Assembly (NCBI RefSeq): GCF_007994135.1
Contig: NZ_VLKF01000001.1
Coordinates: 2,790,001 to 2,854,000 of the forward strand
Direction: 5' to 3'
Source: Modestobacter roseus
GTDB lineage: Bacteria > Actinomycetota > Actinomycetes > Mycobacteriales > Geodermatophilaceae
DNA length: 64,000 bases
Position numbers and translations under genes: made by a program. A model generated the notes under the pieces. The model ran no database searches. It worked only from the letters and a program-made list of their open reading frames with translations, and was not told the origin of the DNA. Shown here in pieces: positions 1 through 8,812 of this stretch. How positions within the stretch are numbered: position 1 is the stretch's first letter; each line of letters opens with the position of its first letter.

Positions 1-1
1 G

Positions 2-937
2 CTGTCCCGGGTGCTGCAGTCCCGCGACCGCGGCCTGGTGATGGTCTTCTGCCGCACCAAGCGGACCGCGCAGAAGGTCGCCGACGAGCTGGTCGACCGC
101 GGGTTCGCCGCGGCCGCGGTGCACGGTGACCTCGGCCAGGGCGCCCGCGAGCAGGCGCTGCGGGCCTTCCGCGCCGGCAAGGTCGACGTGCTGGTCGCCA
201 CCGATGTCGCCGCCCGCGGCATCGACGTCACCGGCGTGAGCCACGTCGTCAACTACCAGTGCCCCGAGGACGAGAAGACCTACGTGCACCGGATCGGCCG
301 CACCGGCCGTGCGGGGAGCACCGGCGTCGCCGTCACCCTGGTCGACTGGGACGACATCCCGCGCTGGCAGCTGATCAACAAGGCACTGGACCTCGACTTC
401 GCCGACCCGCCGGAGACGTACTCCACGTCGCCGTGGGTCTACACCGACCTCGACGTGCCGACGACGGCCACCGGCCGGCTCCCCCGCTCCCAGCGCACCC
501 GCGAGGGCCTGGGCGCCGAGACCCTCGAGGACCTCGGCGAGACGGGCAAGCGCCAGCGCACCGGTGCCGGTTCCGGCACCGGCACCGGGCGCGGCTCCAG
601 CGGCAACCACTCCGGCCCCGGTCGTGAGGACGCCGAGCCGACCGCCGGCCCCAGCAAGAGCCGCCCGCGCCGGCGCACCCGGGGCAGCGGCGCGGCGGCC
701 GCCGGCGCGGCAGCCGCACTCGGCACCGACGGGCCGGCCGCGGCCGAGGCCGGCGGCAGCGAGGGCGGCGGCAGCGAGGGCGCGGCCACCGCGACCGCAT
801 CGACCGCCGGTGACGGCGGCGCGCCCAAGCGCCGGCGTCGTCGCCGTGGTGGCGCGGGGCGCAGCGGGTCGGGGCGCAGCGGTGGCGGCGCGGCCGACAC
901 CGGCTCGGCCGGCGGCAGCGAGCCCGCCGCCGGATGA
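2..937 (+). CDS. DEAD/DEAH-box RNA helicase, C-terminal part (5' end outside window)
   Basis: The open frame enters from the left edge in frame 2, so the first RecA-like domain is missing. What remains is the helicase C-terminal domain: VMVFCRTKRTA (motif IV region), VLVATDVAARGID (motif V) and YVHRIGRTGRAG (motif VI, the arginine fingers). After about residue 150 the protein becomes a low-complexity Gly/Ala/Arg-rich tail with KRRRRRRGG, the kind of basic tail that bacterial DEAD-box helicases use to bind RNA. The family unwinds RNA duplexes with ATP in ribosome assembly, mRNA decay and cold adaptation. The TGA stop overlaps the ATG of the next gene (ATGA), so the two are probably co-translated. 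Confidence 0.93.
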   Translation: MSRVLQSRDRGLVMVFCRTKRTAQKVADELVDRGFAAAAVHGDLGQGAREQALRAFRAGKVDVLVATDVAARGIDVTGVSHVVNYQCPEDEKTYVHRIGRTGRAGSTGVAVTLVDWDDIPRWQLINKALDLDFADPPETYSTSPWVYTDLDVPTTATGRLPRSQRTREGLGAETLEDLGETGKRQRTGAGSGTGTGRGSSGNHSGPGREDAEPTAGPSKSRPRRRTRGSGAAAAGAAAALGTDGPAAAEAGGSEGGGSEGAATATASTAGDGGAPKRRRRRRGGAGRSGSGRSGGGAADTGSAGGSEPAAG

Positions 938-2109
938 CCGCACGCGGCCGTCGTCTCCGTCCTCGCCCGCCGCTGCGGGTGTGGGTGTGGACGGCGGCCG
1001 CCCTCGTGGTGGCCGCCGTCGCCGTGTCGCTGTGGCTGACCTCCGACGTCGCGGCGACCTCCTCGACGACCGCTCCTCCCGCCTCCGTCGCCGACGAGGC
1101 GCCGGCCGGGGCGCTGACCGCGGCCTGGTCGGCACCGACCGACGGTGACCTGCGCGGCCGGGTGGTGGAGAGCGGACGGGTCCTGGTCACCGACGAGCAC
1201 GGCGTCGCCATGGTCGACCCGGCCACCGGCGAGGAGGCCTGGCACTACCGGCGGTCCAACGCCCGGCTGTGCGACGCCACCGCCGTCGACGGTCTCGTGA
1301 TCGTCGCCTTCCGCACCACCGGCCGGTGCAACGAGCTCACCGGGCTGACCGCGGCGACCGGGGAGCGCGCCTGGTACCGCAACGTGCGCTTCCGCACCGA
1401 CGTCGACCTGACCAGCACCGAGCAGGTGCTCCTGGCCAGCAGCCCCACGGGGATCGTCACCATCGACCCCACCGGCGACAACACCCGCTGGCGGGTCTCC
1501 CCCGCCGACGGGTGCCGGTTCGTCGACGCCGCCGCCGGGAGCACCGGCGTCGCCGTGCTCCAGCGCTGCGGTGCGGGCGCTCCGCTGCAGGTGCTGCTCT
1601 ACGACGGCATGGCCGGGGACCTCACCTGGACCCGCGAGCTGGACACCGGGACGGCGACCGCGCGCCTGACCGGCGCCGACCGGCTGGTCGGCGTCGTGGT
1701 CGGGGACACGGTGACCGTGCTCGCCCCGGCCGACGGCGCCACGCTGCGGACGATCGAGCTCCCCTCCCTGCCCGCGGGCGCCGACGCGCGTGCCGAGCCG
1801 CTGCTGCAGGCCGGCGTCGAGGACGTCGCCCTGCTGTGGGCCCGCGGCACGGTCGTCGCCCTGGACCAGGCGACCGGCGCCACCCGCTGGAGCGGGCCGG
1901 CGCTGGGGCTGCCCGCGGCGGTGGGCAGCGCCCCGGTCGGCGAGGTGCTGGTGCCCGAGGACGGCGCGTTCGTCCGCCGTTCCCTGGCCGACGGCGCCGA
2001 GCTGGAGCGGTCGACGGTGACGGGCGAGCTGCCCACGGGCGGCCGCGCCACCGTCGTGGGGCCGACCGTCGTCCTCGCCACCCCGGGTGAGGTCCGCGCC
2101 TTCCGCTGA
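934..2109 (+). CDS. Membrane-anchored PQQ-like beta-propeller protein
   Basis: A 391-residue protein with a basic N-terminus, one hydrophobic segment at about residues 16-36 and a large extracytoplasmic part. The body carries repeated blades with motifs such as VDPATGEEAWHYR, LTAATGERAWYR and LDQATGATRWSG, typical of the PQQ-like (YVTN/quinoprotein) repeat. No pyrroloquinoline ligand set can be assigned, so it is more likely a binding or scaffold propeller than a dehydrogenase. It starts at the ATGA overlap with the helicase gene. The true substrate or partner is unknown. Confidence 0.8.
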   Translation: MTARGRRLRPRPPLRVWVWTAAALVVAAVAVSLWLTSDVAATSSTTAPPASVADEAPAGALTAAWSAPTDGDLRGRVVESGRVLVTDEHGVAMVDPATGEEAWHYRRSNARLCDATAVDGLVIVAFRTTGRCNELTGLTAATGERAWYRNVRFRTDVDLTSTEQVLLASSPTGIVTIDPTGDNTRWRVSPADGCRFVDAAAGSTGVAVLQRCGAGAPLQVLLYDGMAGDLTWTRELDTGTATARLTGADRLVGVVVGDTVTVLAPADGATLRTIELPSLPAGADARAEPLLQAGVEDVALLWARGTVVALDQATGATRWSGPALGLPAAVGSAPVGEVLVPEDGAFVRRSLADGAELERSTVTGELPTGGRATVVGPTVVLATPGEVRAFR

Positions 2110-2153
2110 GCCGGTTCCGCCACCTGTCGGCGGTGCGGTGCACACTCGGGGTC

Positions 2154-3113
2154 ATGGTCCTGCCAGGTGGCTCCGAGCACGTCGCTCCCCACGACCTCCG
2201 CCAGCTCGCCGTGCACGACGCCCGCCCGATCGCCTTCCGCGGTGGCGCCGGCCCGATCGCCGGGCTGGACACCGGCGCCGACCGGGACGCCCGCGCCACC
2301 GTGCTGCTGGTGGCCGGCTACACCGGCAGCAAGGAGGACTTCGCACCGCTGCTGACGCCGCTGGCCGACGCCGGCCTGCGCACGGTCGCGATCGACCAGC
2401 GCGGGCAGTACGAGTCCCCCGGCCCCGACGACCCGGCGGCCTACGCCGTGCCCGAGCTCGCCGCCGACGTCGTCGCCGTGGCCCGCCAGCTGCAGGAGCG
2501 CGACGGCCGCCCGGTGCACCTGCTGGGGCACAGCTTCGGCGGCATCGTGGCCCGCGCCGCCGTGCTCGCCGACCCGGCGCTGTTCGCCTCGCTGACGCTG
2601 CTCGGCAGCGGCCCGGCCGCGCTGACCGGTCCGCGCGCGGAGCTGCTGGACCACCTCGCCCCGCTGCTGGACGCCGGTGGCGTGCAGCTGGTCAGCGACA
2701 CGCTGGAGCAGCTGGCGATGACCGACCCGCGGGCGCAGGCGGTCCCCGCCCCGACGCGTGAGTTCCTCACCCGCCGGTTCCTGTCCAACAGCGCCGCCGG
2801 GCTGCGCGGCATGGCCGACGCGATGCTCGGCGAGCCCGATCGGGTGGCCGAGCTGGCCGCCACCGGGGTGCCGGTCCTGGTCGCGCACGGCATCGCCGAC
2901 GACGCGTGGCGCCCGGCGGCACAGGCGGAGATGGCCGCGCGGCTGGGCGCCCGGCACGAGGTCATCCCGCAGGCGGTGCACTCCCCCGCCATCGAGAACC
3001 CGGCCCGCACGCTCGCCGTGCTGCTGGACTTCCTGGCCGACCCGGCCGCCTCCACCGCCGCCGCCCGCTCGGCCGACGTGCCCGCGACCGGCGACCACGA
3101 GGCGGCGCGATGA
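2154..3113 (+). CDS. Alpha/beta-fold hydrolase
   Basis: A 319-residue alpha/beta hydrolase. The nucleophile elbow GHSFGG places Ser at about residue 127; LLVAGYTGSKEDF supplies the oxyanion-hole strand, and the late VPVLVAHGIADDAW and AVHSPAIENP segments fit the acid and histidine. The start is ATG 2154; CACACT lies 9 nt before it without a Shine-Dalgarno sequence, suggesting a leaderless message. The substrate cannot be read from sequence; esterase or lactonase are possible. It overlaps the following oxygenase gene by ATGA. Confidence 0.85.
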   Translation: MVLPGGSEHVAPHDLRQLAVHDARPIAFRGGAGPIAGLDTGADRDARATVLLVAGYTGSKEDFAPLLTPLADAGLRTVAIDQRGQYESPGPDDPAAYAVPELAADVVAVARQLQERDGRPVHLLGHSFGGIVARAAVLADPALFASLTLLGSGPAALTGPRAELLDHLAPLLDAGGVQLVSDTLEQLAMTDPRAQAVPAPTREFLTRRFLSNSAAGLRGMADAMLGEPDRVAELAATGVPVLVAHGIADDAWRPAAQAEMAARLGARHEVIPQAVHSPAIENPARTLAVLLDFLADPAASTAAARSADVPATGDHEAAR

Positions 3114-3976
3114 GGCCGACGCCGTCCCTGCGCGAGTTCACCGCGGAGGAGGACAGGCTCGGGTTCTTCGGCCCGGACAGCATCAGCTGGCGGATCCACG
3201 CCGACCCCGCGTTCTCCGTGGGCGGCATCCGGGCGCTGCTGCTCCAGGCGCTGCACCCGGTGGCGATGGACGGCGTCCACCAGTTCTCCGAGGCGTTCGG
3301 CAGCGAGCCGTGGGCCCGGCTGACCCGGACCGCGGAGTACGTCGCCACCCTGACGTTCGGCACCCGCCGGGACGCGCTGCGCGCCGTGCGCCGGGTCCGC
3401 GGCATGCACCGCGGCAAGTCGTCGGTGGAGGAGACCACCGGGCGCGCCTACTCCGTCGACGACGCCGACCTGCTGCTGTGGGTGCACTGCTGCGAGGTCG
3501 ACTCGCTGCTGTCCACCGCCCGGCGCGCCGGGGTACCGCTGACCGACGCCGAGGCCGATCGCTACGTCGCCGAGCAGGTGGTGGCGGCCGTGCTGATCGG
3601 CTGCGAGCCCGACGACGTCCCGGCCACCGCCGCGGAGCTGGCCGCCTACCTGGACCGCACGCGGCCCCGGCTGGCGGTCACCCCCGCCGCGCGCACCGCC
3701 TCCCGGTTCGTCCTCCTGCCACCGATGCCCGGCTGGGTGCAGCTGTTCACCCCGGCCCGCCCGGCGTGGAGCACCCTGGCCAGCCTGGGTGCCGCGACGC
3801 TCCCGCAGTGGGCCCGCCGGCTCTACGGCCTGCCCGGCTTCGGGCTCACCGACGCCGCGGCGACCGCCGCGGTGCGTGCCTTCCGCCAGACGGCGCTGGC
3901 GGTGCCGGCCCGGGTGCGTGAGTCGCCGATCGTGCGCGCTGCTCGCGAGCGGGTCGCCGAGCCGCTCGCTGCCTGA
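3110..3976 (+). CDS. Oxygenase MpaB family protein (DUF2236)
   Basis: A 288-residue protein of the DUF2236/MpaB family, which includes the fungal mycophenolic-acid oxygenase MpaB and haem-dependent rubber oxygenase (Lcp) relatives. Family hallmarks include GGIRALLLQALHPVAMDGV near residue 40, with the conserved His-Pro, and LLLWVHCCEVDSLL around residue 125. It starts at the ATGA overlap with the hydrolase gene, so the pair is probably one transcript. Actinobacterial genomes carry several of these and most have no assigned substrate; oxygenation of a lipid or terpenoid is only a guess. Confidence 0.85.
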   Translation: MRPTPSLREFTAEEDRLGFFGPDSISWRIHADPAFSVGGIRALLLQALHPVAMDGVHQFSEAFGSEPWARLTRTAEYVATLTFGTRRDALRAVRRVRGMHRGKSSVEETTGRAYSVDDADLLLWVHCCEVDSLLSTARRAGVPLTDAEADRYVAEQVVAAVLIGCEPDDVPATAAELAAYLDRTRPRLAVTPAARTASRFVLLPPMPGWVQLFTPARPAWSTLASLGAATLPQWARRLYGLPGFGLTDAAATAAVRAFRQTALAVPARVRESPIVRAARERVAEPLAA

Positions 3977-4006
3977 CCGATCCCGGGTCGCCGGGGCTCC
4001 GGCTGC

Positions 4007-4411
4007 TCAGCGAGCGGCGAGGGTCCTGCGCCACGGGGTCAGCGCGGCGGCGACGAACTCCACGATGACTGCCGGGAGCAGCACCAGCCCGCCGCCGAGG
4101 CCCCACACGACTGCCCAGGCCAGCACGGCCGTGGCCGCAGCCGTCGAGGCGAGGCGCACCCAGCGGGACCGGGCGAGGAGCACGGGAACCAGGAGCACCA
4201 CCACCGGCAGCCCGAGCGCCGCGTACACGAACGGGGTGGCGTCGAGCCAGGTGTCCCGGATCAGCACGGCGCCGCCCAGCGCCGCGAGGAGCGGCGCCAC
4301 CCAGCGAAGCACGTCCGCCGTCCGGCCGTCGGAGCGGCGCGCGGCTGGCACCGCGGCGACTCCCGCGGCGAGCACCACCGTGACGACGACCACCGCGATC
4401 AGCGCGAGCAT
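4007..4411 (-). CDS. Hypothetical four-helix membrane protein
   Basis: A 134-residue, strongly hydrophobic protein with about four predicted membrane segments (LALIAVVVVTVVLAAG at the N-terminus, then two central helices and VVWGLGGGLVLLPAVIVEF) separated by short Arg-rich loops. It lies 18 nt downstream of argP on the same strand and is probably cotranscribed with it. No family was recognised. Length and topology would suit a small transporter accessory or an integral membrane protein of unknown role. Confidence 0.65.
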   Translation of the reverse strand: MLALIAVVVVTVVLAAGVAAVPAARRSDGRTADVLRWVAPLLAALGGAVLIRDTWLDATPFVYAALGLPVVVLLVPVLLARSRWVRLASTAAATAVLAWAVVWGLGGGLVLLPAVIVEFVAAALTPWRRTLAAR

Positions 4412-4429
4412 CCCCGGAGTCTGCCGCAG

Positions 4430-5308
4430 TCAGGCCGCGACGGTCTGGTCCAGCGCGCGGCGCGCGGCGGTCAGCACGGCATCGGCCACCCGGTCCAGCG
4501 CCGGGGAGCGCAGCTTCCACTGCTGCCAGTGCAGGAGCACCTCGACCGCGCCGGCGTCGTCCAGGGCGACCAGCTCGCCCGGCGGCTCCTGCTGCCGCGG
4601 GACCATGCCCCAGCCGAAGCCCAGCCGCACGGCCTCGACGTAGTCGGTGGACGACGGGACGAAGTGCGCCGGGACGTCGTCCGGGTCCACGCCACGGGAC
4701 CGCAGGTAGCGGTGCTGCAGGTCGTCCCGGCGGTCGAAGACGACGACCGGCGCCCGCGCCAGCGCGGCCGCGCTCACGCCGTCCGGGAACCAGCGGGCGA
4801 CGACGGGGGCGGTCGCCATCGGCCGGTAGCGCATCGCCCCGAGCCGGGTGACCGTGCAGCCGGGAACCGGGTCGGCGTCGGCGGTGACGGCGGCCGTGAC
4901 CGACCCGTCGCGCAGCAGCGCGCTGGTGTGCTCCTGGTCCTCCCGGCGCAGATCGAAGGCGACCTCCCCGGCCAGCGGGGCCAGCGCGGGCAGCACCCAG
5001 GTGGCCAGCGAGTCGGCATTGACCGCGATCGACAGGACCAGCGGGCCGCGATCGGCACCCAGCTCGCGGGCGGTCTCGGCGGCGAGCAGCCCCACCTGGC
5101 GGGCCAGGCGCAGCACCGCCTCGCCGGACGGCGTCACCCGCACCGGCCGGCTGCGCACCAGCAGCACCCGGCCGGTCGCCGTCTCCAGGGCCTTGAGCCG
5201 CTGGCTGACCGCGCTCGGCGTGACGTGCAGGACGCGGGCGGCCGCGTCCAGGCTGCCGGCCGCGACCGTCGCCTCGAGAGCCCGTAGCTGGCCCAGGTCG
5301 AGATCCAC
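4430..5308 (-). CDS. argP: LysR-family regulator ArgP/LysG-like
   Basis: A 292-residue LysR-type regulator. The winged HTH is at residues 1-60 (LDLGQLRALEATVAAGSL followed by VTPSAVSQRLKALE), with a LysR substrate-binding domain after residue 90. GTG 5308 is preferred over ATG 5359 because it gives the usual LysR N-terminus and sits 6 nt after TCTAAT, a good -10 hexamer. It is divergent from a LysE exporter gene, the classical arrangement in which ArgP/LysG senses lysine or arginine and activates export. Effector specificity is inferred from that context. Confidence 0.88.
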   Translation of the reverse strand: MDLDLGQLRALEATVAAGSLDAAARVLHVTPSAVSQRLKALETATGRVLLVRSRPVRVTPSGEAVLRLARQVGLLAAETARELGADRGPLVLSIAVNADSLATWVLPALAPLAGEVAFDLRREDQEHTSALLRDGSVTAAVTADADPVPGCTVTRLGAMRYRPMATAPVVARWFPDGVSAAALARAPVVVFDRRDDLQHRYLRSRGVDPDDVPAHFVPSSTDYVEAVRLGFGWGMVPRQQEPPGELVALDDAGAVEVLLHWQQWKLRSPALDRVADAVLTAARRALDQTVAA

Positions 5309-5385
5309 CCGATCATTAGAGCAACTGTCGCTCCCGTAGAGACGTGAGCGGAACTGCATCCATCGGCCGCCTAGCGTCTCCGGAC
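5309..5385. promoter_or_regulatory. argP-lysE divergent promoter region
   Basis: This 77-bp intergenic region holds back-to-back leaderless-type promoters. On the minus strand TCTAAT (5320-5315) is followed by 6 nt and the argP GTG. On the plus strand TAGCGT (5372-5377) is followed by 8 nt and the lysE GTG. An ArgP/LysG operator would be expected between them, but no clear T-N11-A site was picked out by eye. Confidence 0.6.
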
Positions 5386-6003
5386 GTGCCCACCGCCGCC
5401 CTCGCCGCCGCCTCCGGGCTCGGACTCGGCCTGTCCCTGATCATCGCGATCGGCGCGCAGAACGCCTTCGTGCTGCGCCAGGGGCTGCGCGCCGAGCACG
5501 TCGCGGCGGTGGTCGCCGTCTGCCTGCTGTCCGACGTCGTGCTGATCGCGGCCGGCACCGCGGGCGCCGGGGCGCTGGTGACCCGGGTGCCGGAGCTGCT
5601 GACCGTCGTGTGCCTCGCGGGCGCGGCCTTCCTGCTCGGGTACGGGCTGCTGGCCGCTCGCCGGGCACTCCGCCCGGCCGTGCTGCTGCCCGCCGACGGC
5701 GGCGCCCGCGGGTCGCTGGCCGCCGCCGTCACCACCTGCCTGGCGCTGACCTGGCTCAACCCACACGTCTACCTGGACACCGTGGTGCTGCTCGGCTCGC
5801 TGGCCAGCACCTGGTCCGAGCAGCGCTGGTGGTTCGCCGCCGGCGCGGCGCTGGGCTCGGTGGTCTGGTTCACCGGCCTGGGCTACGGGGCGCGCCTGCT
5901 GCGCCCGCTGTTCGCCCGGCCGGCCGCCTGGCGGGTGCTCGACGGCCTGATCGCCGTGGTCATGGTGGCGCTGGCGGTCTCGCTGGTGGCCCGCGGTCTG
6001 TGA
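5386..6003 (+). CDS. lysE: LysE/ArgO-family amino-acid exporter
   Basis: A 205-residue membrane protein of the LysE superfamily with about six helices. Typical motifs are [21 protein letters not shown] in the first third and [17 protein letters not shown] near residue 125, the latter close to a family signature. It exports L-lysine or L-arginine across the cytoplasmic membrane using the proton gradient. GTG 5386 is chosen because the family starts just before the first helix and TAGCGT lies 8 nt upstream. Its control by the divergent argP gene is inferred from layout. Confidence 0.92.
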   Translation: MPTAALAAASGLGLGLSLIIAIGAQNAFVLRQGLRAEHVAAVVAVCLLSDVVLIAAGTAGAGALVTRVPELLTVVCLAGAAFLLGYGLLAARRALRPAVLLPADGGARGSLAAAVTTCLALTWLNPHVYLDTVVLLGSLASTWSEQRWWFAAGAALGSVVWFTGLGYGARLLRPLFARPAAWRVLDGLIAVVMVALAVSLVARGL

Positions 6004-6011
6004 TCCGCCGG

Positions 6012-6854
6012 TCAGTCGGCCGCCGGCTCCTCGGGGAGGAAGCTCCACGACTCGCGCGCGGGGACGGCGGCCCGGCCGACCGGACAGCTGGGCCGGAAGT
6101 CGCACCAGCTGCACTGCCGCCCGGTGACCGCCGGGAACGCCTCGTCGGGGCTCTGCCCGGCCTCGACCGCCTCGGTGGCCGTCGCGATGTCGGCCGCGAT
6201 GTCCTCGGCGCGGCGCACGTGGTTGGCCAGCGAGCGATCGGTGTGCTCGAAGGCGGCGACCGTGCCGCTGGGCAGGTGGTGCAGCTCGACCCGGCTGCAC
6301 GGCCGGCGCAGCGTGCGACGCACGCCGAGCACGTAGGCGGCCAGCGCCGGGGAGCCGCGGGCCTCGTCCTCCGTGCTGGGCACCCGCCCGGTCTTGTAGT
6401 CGACGACGACCAGCTCGTCGCCGCGCCGGTCGATCCGGTCGACGCGGCCGGACAGCGCCAGCGCGGGGGTCGTCGTCCCCACCGTGCGCTCGGTGCCGGC
6501 CGGTTCGTCGGCCGGGTCGAGCCCGGCGACGTAGTCGGTCAGCCAGGTCGCGGCCTTGGCGCGCCAGCGGTGCGACTGCTCGTCGTCGCGGAAGCCGGTG
6601 GGCGACCAGGCGCCGTACAGCAGCTGGCGGACCGCGGCGGTGGTCCGCTTCTCGATCGGCAGCTCCCACCAGCTCCGCAGCGCCGCGTGCACCGCCGAGC
6701 CGACGGTGTTGTGCGCCCACGGCGGGCCCTTGGGCGGGCTGGGCCGCTCGACGTAGGCGAACCGGTAGCGGCGCGGGCAGTCGGCGAAGGTGGCGAGCTT
6801 GCTCGGCGTGCAGGCGAACAGCCGCTTGGGCATGCCCGGCATCTCCATCTGCAC
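6012..6854 (-). CDS. RecB-family PD-(D/E)XK nuclease with probable 4Fe-4S cluster
   Basis: A roughly 280-residue stand-alone RecB/Cas4-type exonuclease. The C-terminal motif LVVVDYKTGR gives the catalytic D-x-K centre, preceded by ALSGRVDRIDRR. An N-terminal Cys in FADCPRRYRF plus the C-terminal QCSWCDFRPSCP set could bind a 4Fe-4S cluster as in AddB/Cas4 relatives. GTG 6854 sits 7 nt after TAGCGT (6867-6862); ATG 6848 is the alternative. It follows the PHP gene with a 32-nt gap but seems to have its own promoter. DNA repair is the likely role; no CRISPR array is nearby. Confidence 0.85.
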   Translation of the reverse strand: MQMEMPGMPKRLFACTPSKLATFADCPRRYRFAYVERPSPPKGPPWAHNTVGSAVHAALRSWWELPIEKRTTAAVRQLLYGAWSPTGFRDDEQSHRWRAKAATWLTDYVAGLDPADEPAGTERTVGTTTPALALSGRVDRIDRRGDELVVVDYKTGRVPSTEDEARGSPALAAYVLGVRRTLRRPCSRVELHHLPSGTVAAFEHTDRSLANHVRRAEDIAADIATATEAVEAGQSPDEAFPAVTGRQCSWCDFRPSCPVGRAAVPARESWSFLPEEPAAD

Positions 6855-6886
6855 GACGGTCACGCTATCCCGCGGCACCGACAGCC

Positions 6887-7744
6887 TCAGTCGCCGACGA
6901 CGGTGCTCCCGGTGCCCGCGGCCACGATCGCCTCGTACTGGTCGGGGTCGGTGGTGCAGGCCGCGATCGGGGTGAGCTTGTTGGTGCCGTGGTAGTCGCT
7001 GGACCCGGTGCGGATCAACCCCAGGTCGCCGGCCAGGGCGCGCAGGTGCTCGCGCTGCTCGGGGGTGTGGTCGGGGTGGTCGACCTCCAGGCCCAGCAGC
7101 CCGGCGTCGGTCATCGTCGTGAGCGCGGCGTCGTCGACGACCCGGCCGCGGGAGGTGGCGAGTCCGTGGGCGAAGACCGGCACCCCGCCGGCCGCGCGGA
7201 CCAGGGCGATACCGTCGAGCACGTCGGTGTCGGCCTTGGTCACGTAGTGCGGGCTGCGGTGGTTCAGCACGGTGGCGAAGGCCTGGTCGACCGAGTCGAC
7301 GACCCCGGCCTCCACCAGCGCGCCGGCGATGTGCGGCCGGCCGACCACCCCGCCGGCGCTGCGGGCCACCACGACGTCCCAGGTGATCGGGTAGCCGGCC
7401 GCGGCCAGGTTGCCGACGATCCGCTCGGCGCGCCCGAGCCGCTCCTCCCGCAGCCGCACGCGCTCGGCGGCGAAGCCGGGGTGCTGCGGGTCGAACAGGT
7501 AGGCCAGCAGGTGCACGCTCATCGGCGGCTCGTCGGCCGGGAACCACCGGCAGGACAGCTCCATCCCCGGCACGATCGTGAGCCCGGTCGGCCGGGCGGC
7601 CGCCGCCGGCTGCCAGCCGGCGGTGGTGTCGTGGTCGGTGAGGGCGATGACGTCGAGGCCGGCCGCGGCCGCGGTGGCGACCAGCGTCGCGGGGCTGTCG
7701 GTGCCGTCGGACACCGCGGAGTGGGTGTGCAGGTCGATGAGCAC
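6887..7744 (-). CDS. PHP-domain metal-dependent phosphoesterase
   Basis: A 285-residue PHP-domain protein. The N-terminus LIDLHTHSAVSDGT gives the first metal-binding His pair, IALTDHDTT the second, and HPDHTPEQ and SSDYHGTNK later His residues. The family includes RNase AM/YciV-like 5'-3' exonucleases, 3',5'-nucleotide phosphatases and histidinol-phosphatase-like enzymes; this length fits the YciV/RNase AM group. GTG 7744 is preferred over ATG 7762 because it puts the PHP strand at the N-terminus and a CAGGCT hexamer lies 6 nt upstream. Substrate not proven. Confidence 0.85.
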   Translation of the reverse strand: MLIDLHTHSAVSDGTDSPATLVATAAAAGLDVIALTDHDTTAGWQPAAAARPTGLTIVPGMELSCRWFPADEPPMSVHLLAYLFDPQHPGFAAERVRLREERLGRAERIVGNLAAAGYPITWDVVVARSAGGVVGRPHIAGALVEAGVVDSVDQAFATVLNHRSPHYVTKADTDVLDGIALVRAAGGVPVFAHGLATSRGRVVDDAALTTMTDAGLLGLEVDHPDHTPEQREHLRALAGDLGLIRTGSSDYHGTNKLTPIAACTTDPDQYEAIVAAGTGSTVVGD

Positions 7745-7795
7745 GCCGTCAGCCTGCCGCACCCGGCGCGGCGGCGGGCGACCGGAGGCCGGTGC

Positions 7796-8479
7796 TCACT
7801 CAGGGGCCGGGCTGCGACGGCCGCTGCGCACCCGCGGGATCGGCTCGGTGTCGTGCCGCCGCCCGGAGGTCATCGGTGGGGGCAGGTGCTGCTCGGGAGC
7901 GCCGCCGTCCCCGCGGTCGTCGGCGTTCATCGACCCGTCGGCGTCCTCGTCGCTGCTGACCGGGTTCGTGGACGTGTCGCTGCCGAACATCAGCTCGCTC
8001 AGCCGCTTGTACAGCGACCCGGCGTGCGGCATGAAGGTGACGACGTCCAGCCCCTGCTGCTGGCCGGCCGACTCGAACCGGAAGGTGCCGTAGCCGAGGA
8101 TCTGCCCCCAGAAGGTCTCCTTCCAGGTCAGGTCGGTGATCCGGCGCAGCGGCATGACGGCGACGGTGCGGATGATCACCCCGGAGGTGAGCAGCACCCG
8201 GCGCCGGGTGACGAGCAGGTGCCGCACCCACCACTCGGCGGTGTGCAGGCCCAGGTAGCTCAACGCGCCGACGGCCACGGCCAGGCCGAGCACCGTGCTC
8301 ACCTGGTTGTCCGGGTCGAGTTGCAGCAGCCAGACGCCGACGACCAGCGCGGGGATCCCCCGCACGTAGGGGCGCACCAGCACCGCCGGGTGCCGGCGGG
8401 TGGCGATCACCGGCGGCTCGTCGGCGAGCAGGTACTTCTCGGCGTCCTTGCCCCAGCGGGGCCGTCGCGGGCCGGACAC
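7796..8479 (-). CDS. PH domain-containing membrane protein
   Basis: A 227-residue protein with two hydrophobic segments (VRGIPALVVGVWLL and VLGLAVAVGALSYLGL, residues 40-80) followed by a bacterial PH (YdbS/DUF304) domain: HLLVTRRRVLLTSGVIIRTVAVMPLRRITDLTW is the hallmark stretch, here described by its ends only. The last 60 residues are polar and disordered. It lies 8 nt downstream of a 51-residue gene and probably shares its transcript. Function is unknown; bacterial PH domains of this type are envelope proteins. Confidence 0.8.
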   Translation of the reverse strand: MSGPRRPRWGKDAEKYLLADEPPVIATRRHPAVLVRPYVRGIPALVVGVWLLQLDPDNQVSTVLGLAVAVGALSYLGLHTAEWWVRHLLVTRRRVLLTSGVIIRTVAVMPLRRITDLTWKETFWGQILGYGTFRFESAGQQQGLDVVTFMPHAGSLYKRLSELMFGSDTSTNPVSSDEDADGSMNADDRGDGGAPEQHLPPPMTSGRRHDTEPIPRVRSGRRSPAPE

Positions 8480-8487
8480 GCCCCGGC

Positions 8488-8643
8488 TCAGACCAGCGAG
8501 CCCACGAAGGCCGACAGCGACTGCGCCGCGTCACTCAGCGCCCCGCCCGCGCTGCGCACGATGCCGGCCGCGTCCTCCGGCCGCTGGATCACGTAGAAGA
8601 CGACGAAGGCGATGGCCACCCAGGTGAGCACCTTCTTCAGCAC
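8488..8643 (-). CDS. Small single-helix membrane protein (51 aa)
   Basis: Starts at GTG 8643 behind a clear ribosome-binding site (GGGAGGAA, 11 nt upstream), which decides the start over longer in-frame candidates. The peptide has a short basic start (VLKKVLTW), one membrane helix (VAIAFVVFYVIQ) and an amphipathic Ala/Ser tail. Such 50-residue proteins are common in Actinobacteria and uncharacterised. It sits 8 nt upstream of the PH-domain gene. Confidence 0.6.
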   Translation of the reverse strand: MLKKVLTWVAIAFVVFYVIQRPEDAAGIVRSAGGALSDAAQSLSAFVGSLV

Positions 8644-8812
8644 GGTCGCACCGTTCCTCCCATCGGTCAGCAGGCAGGCCACGGCGTCCGCGGACCACGG
8701 ACGACGGCATGACTCCACCACGGCCTGCTGGACCGCACCCCATGCGTAACAGCAGCCCCACGGGCAGCACCAGTCGCCACGCCGGAGGGCCGGGGGAATC
8801 GGCGCCCGGGAA

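Noticed and set aside
6012-6854. Cas4 of a CRISPR system
   Set aside because: The RecB-like nuclease has Cas4-like motifs, but no cas gene or repeat array is present; a general DNA repair nuclease is simpler.
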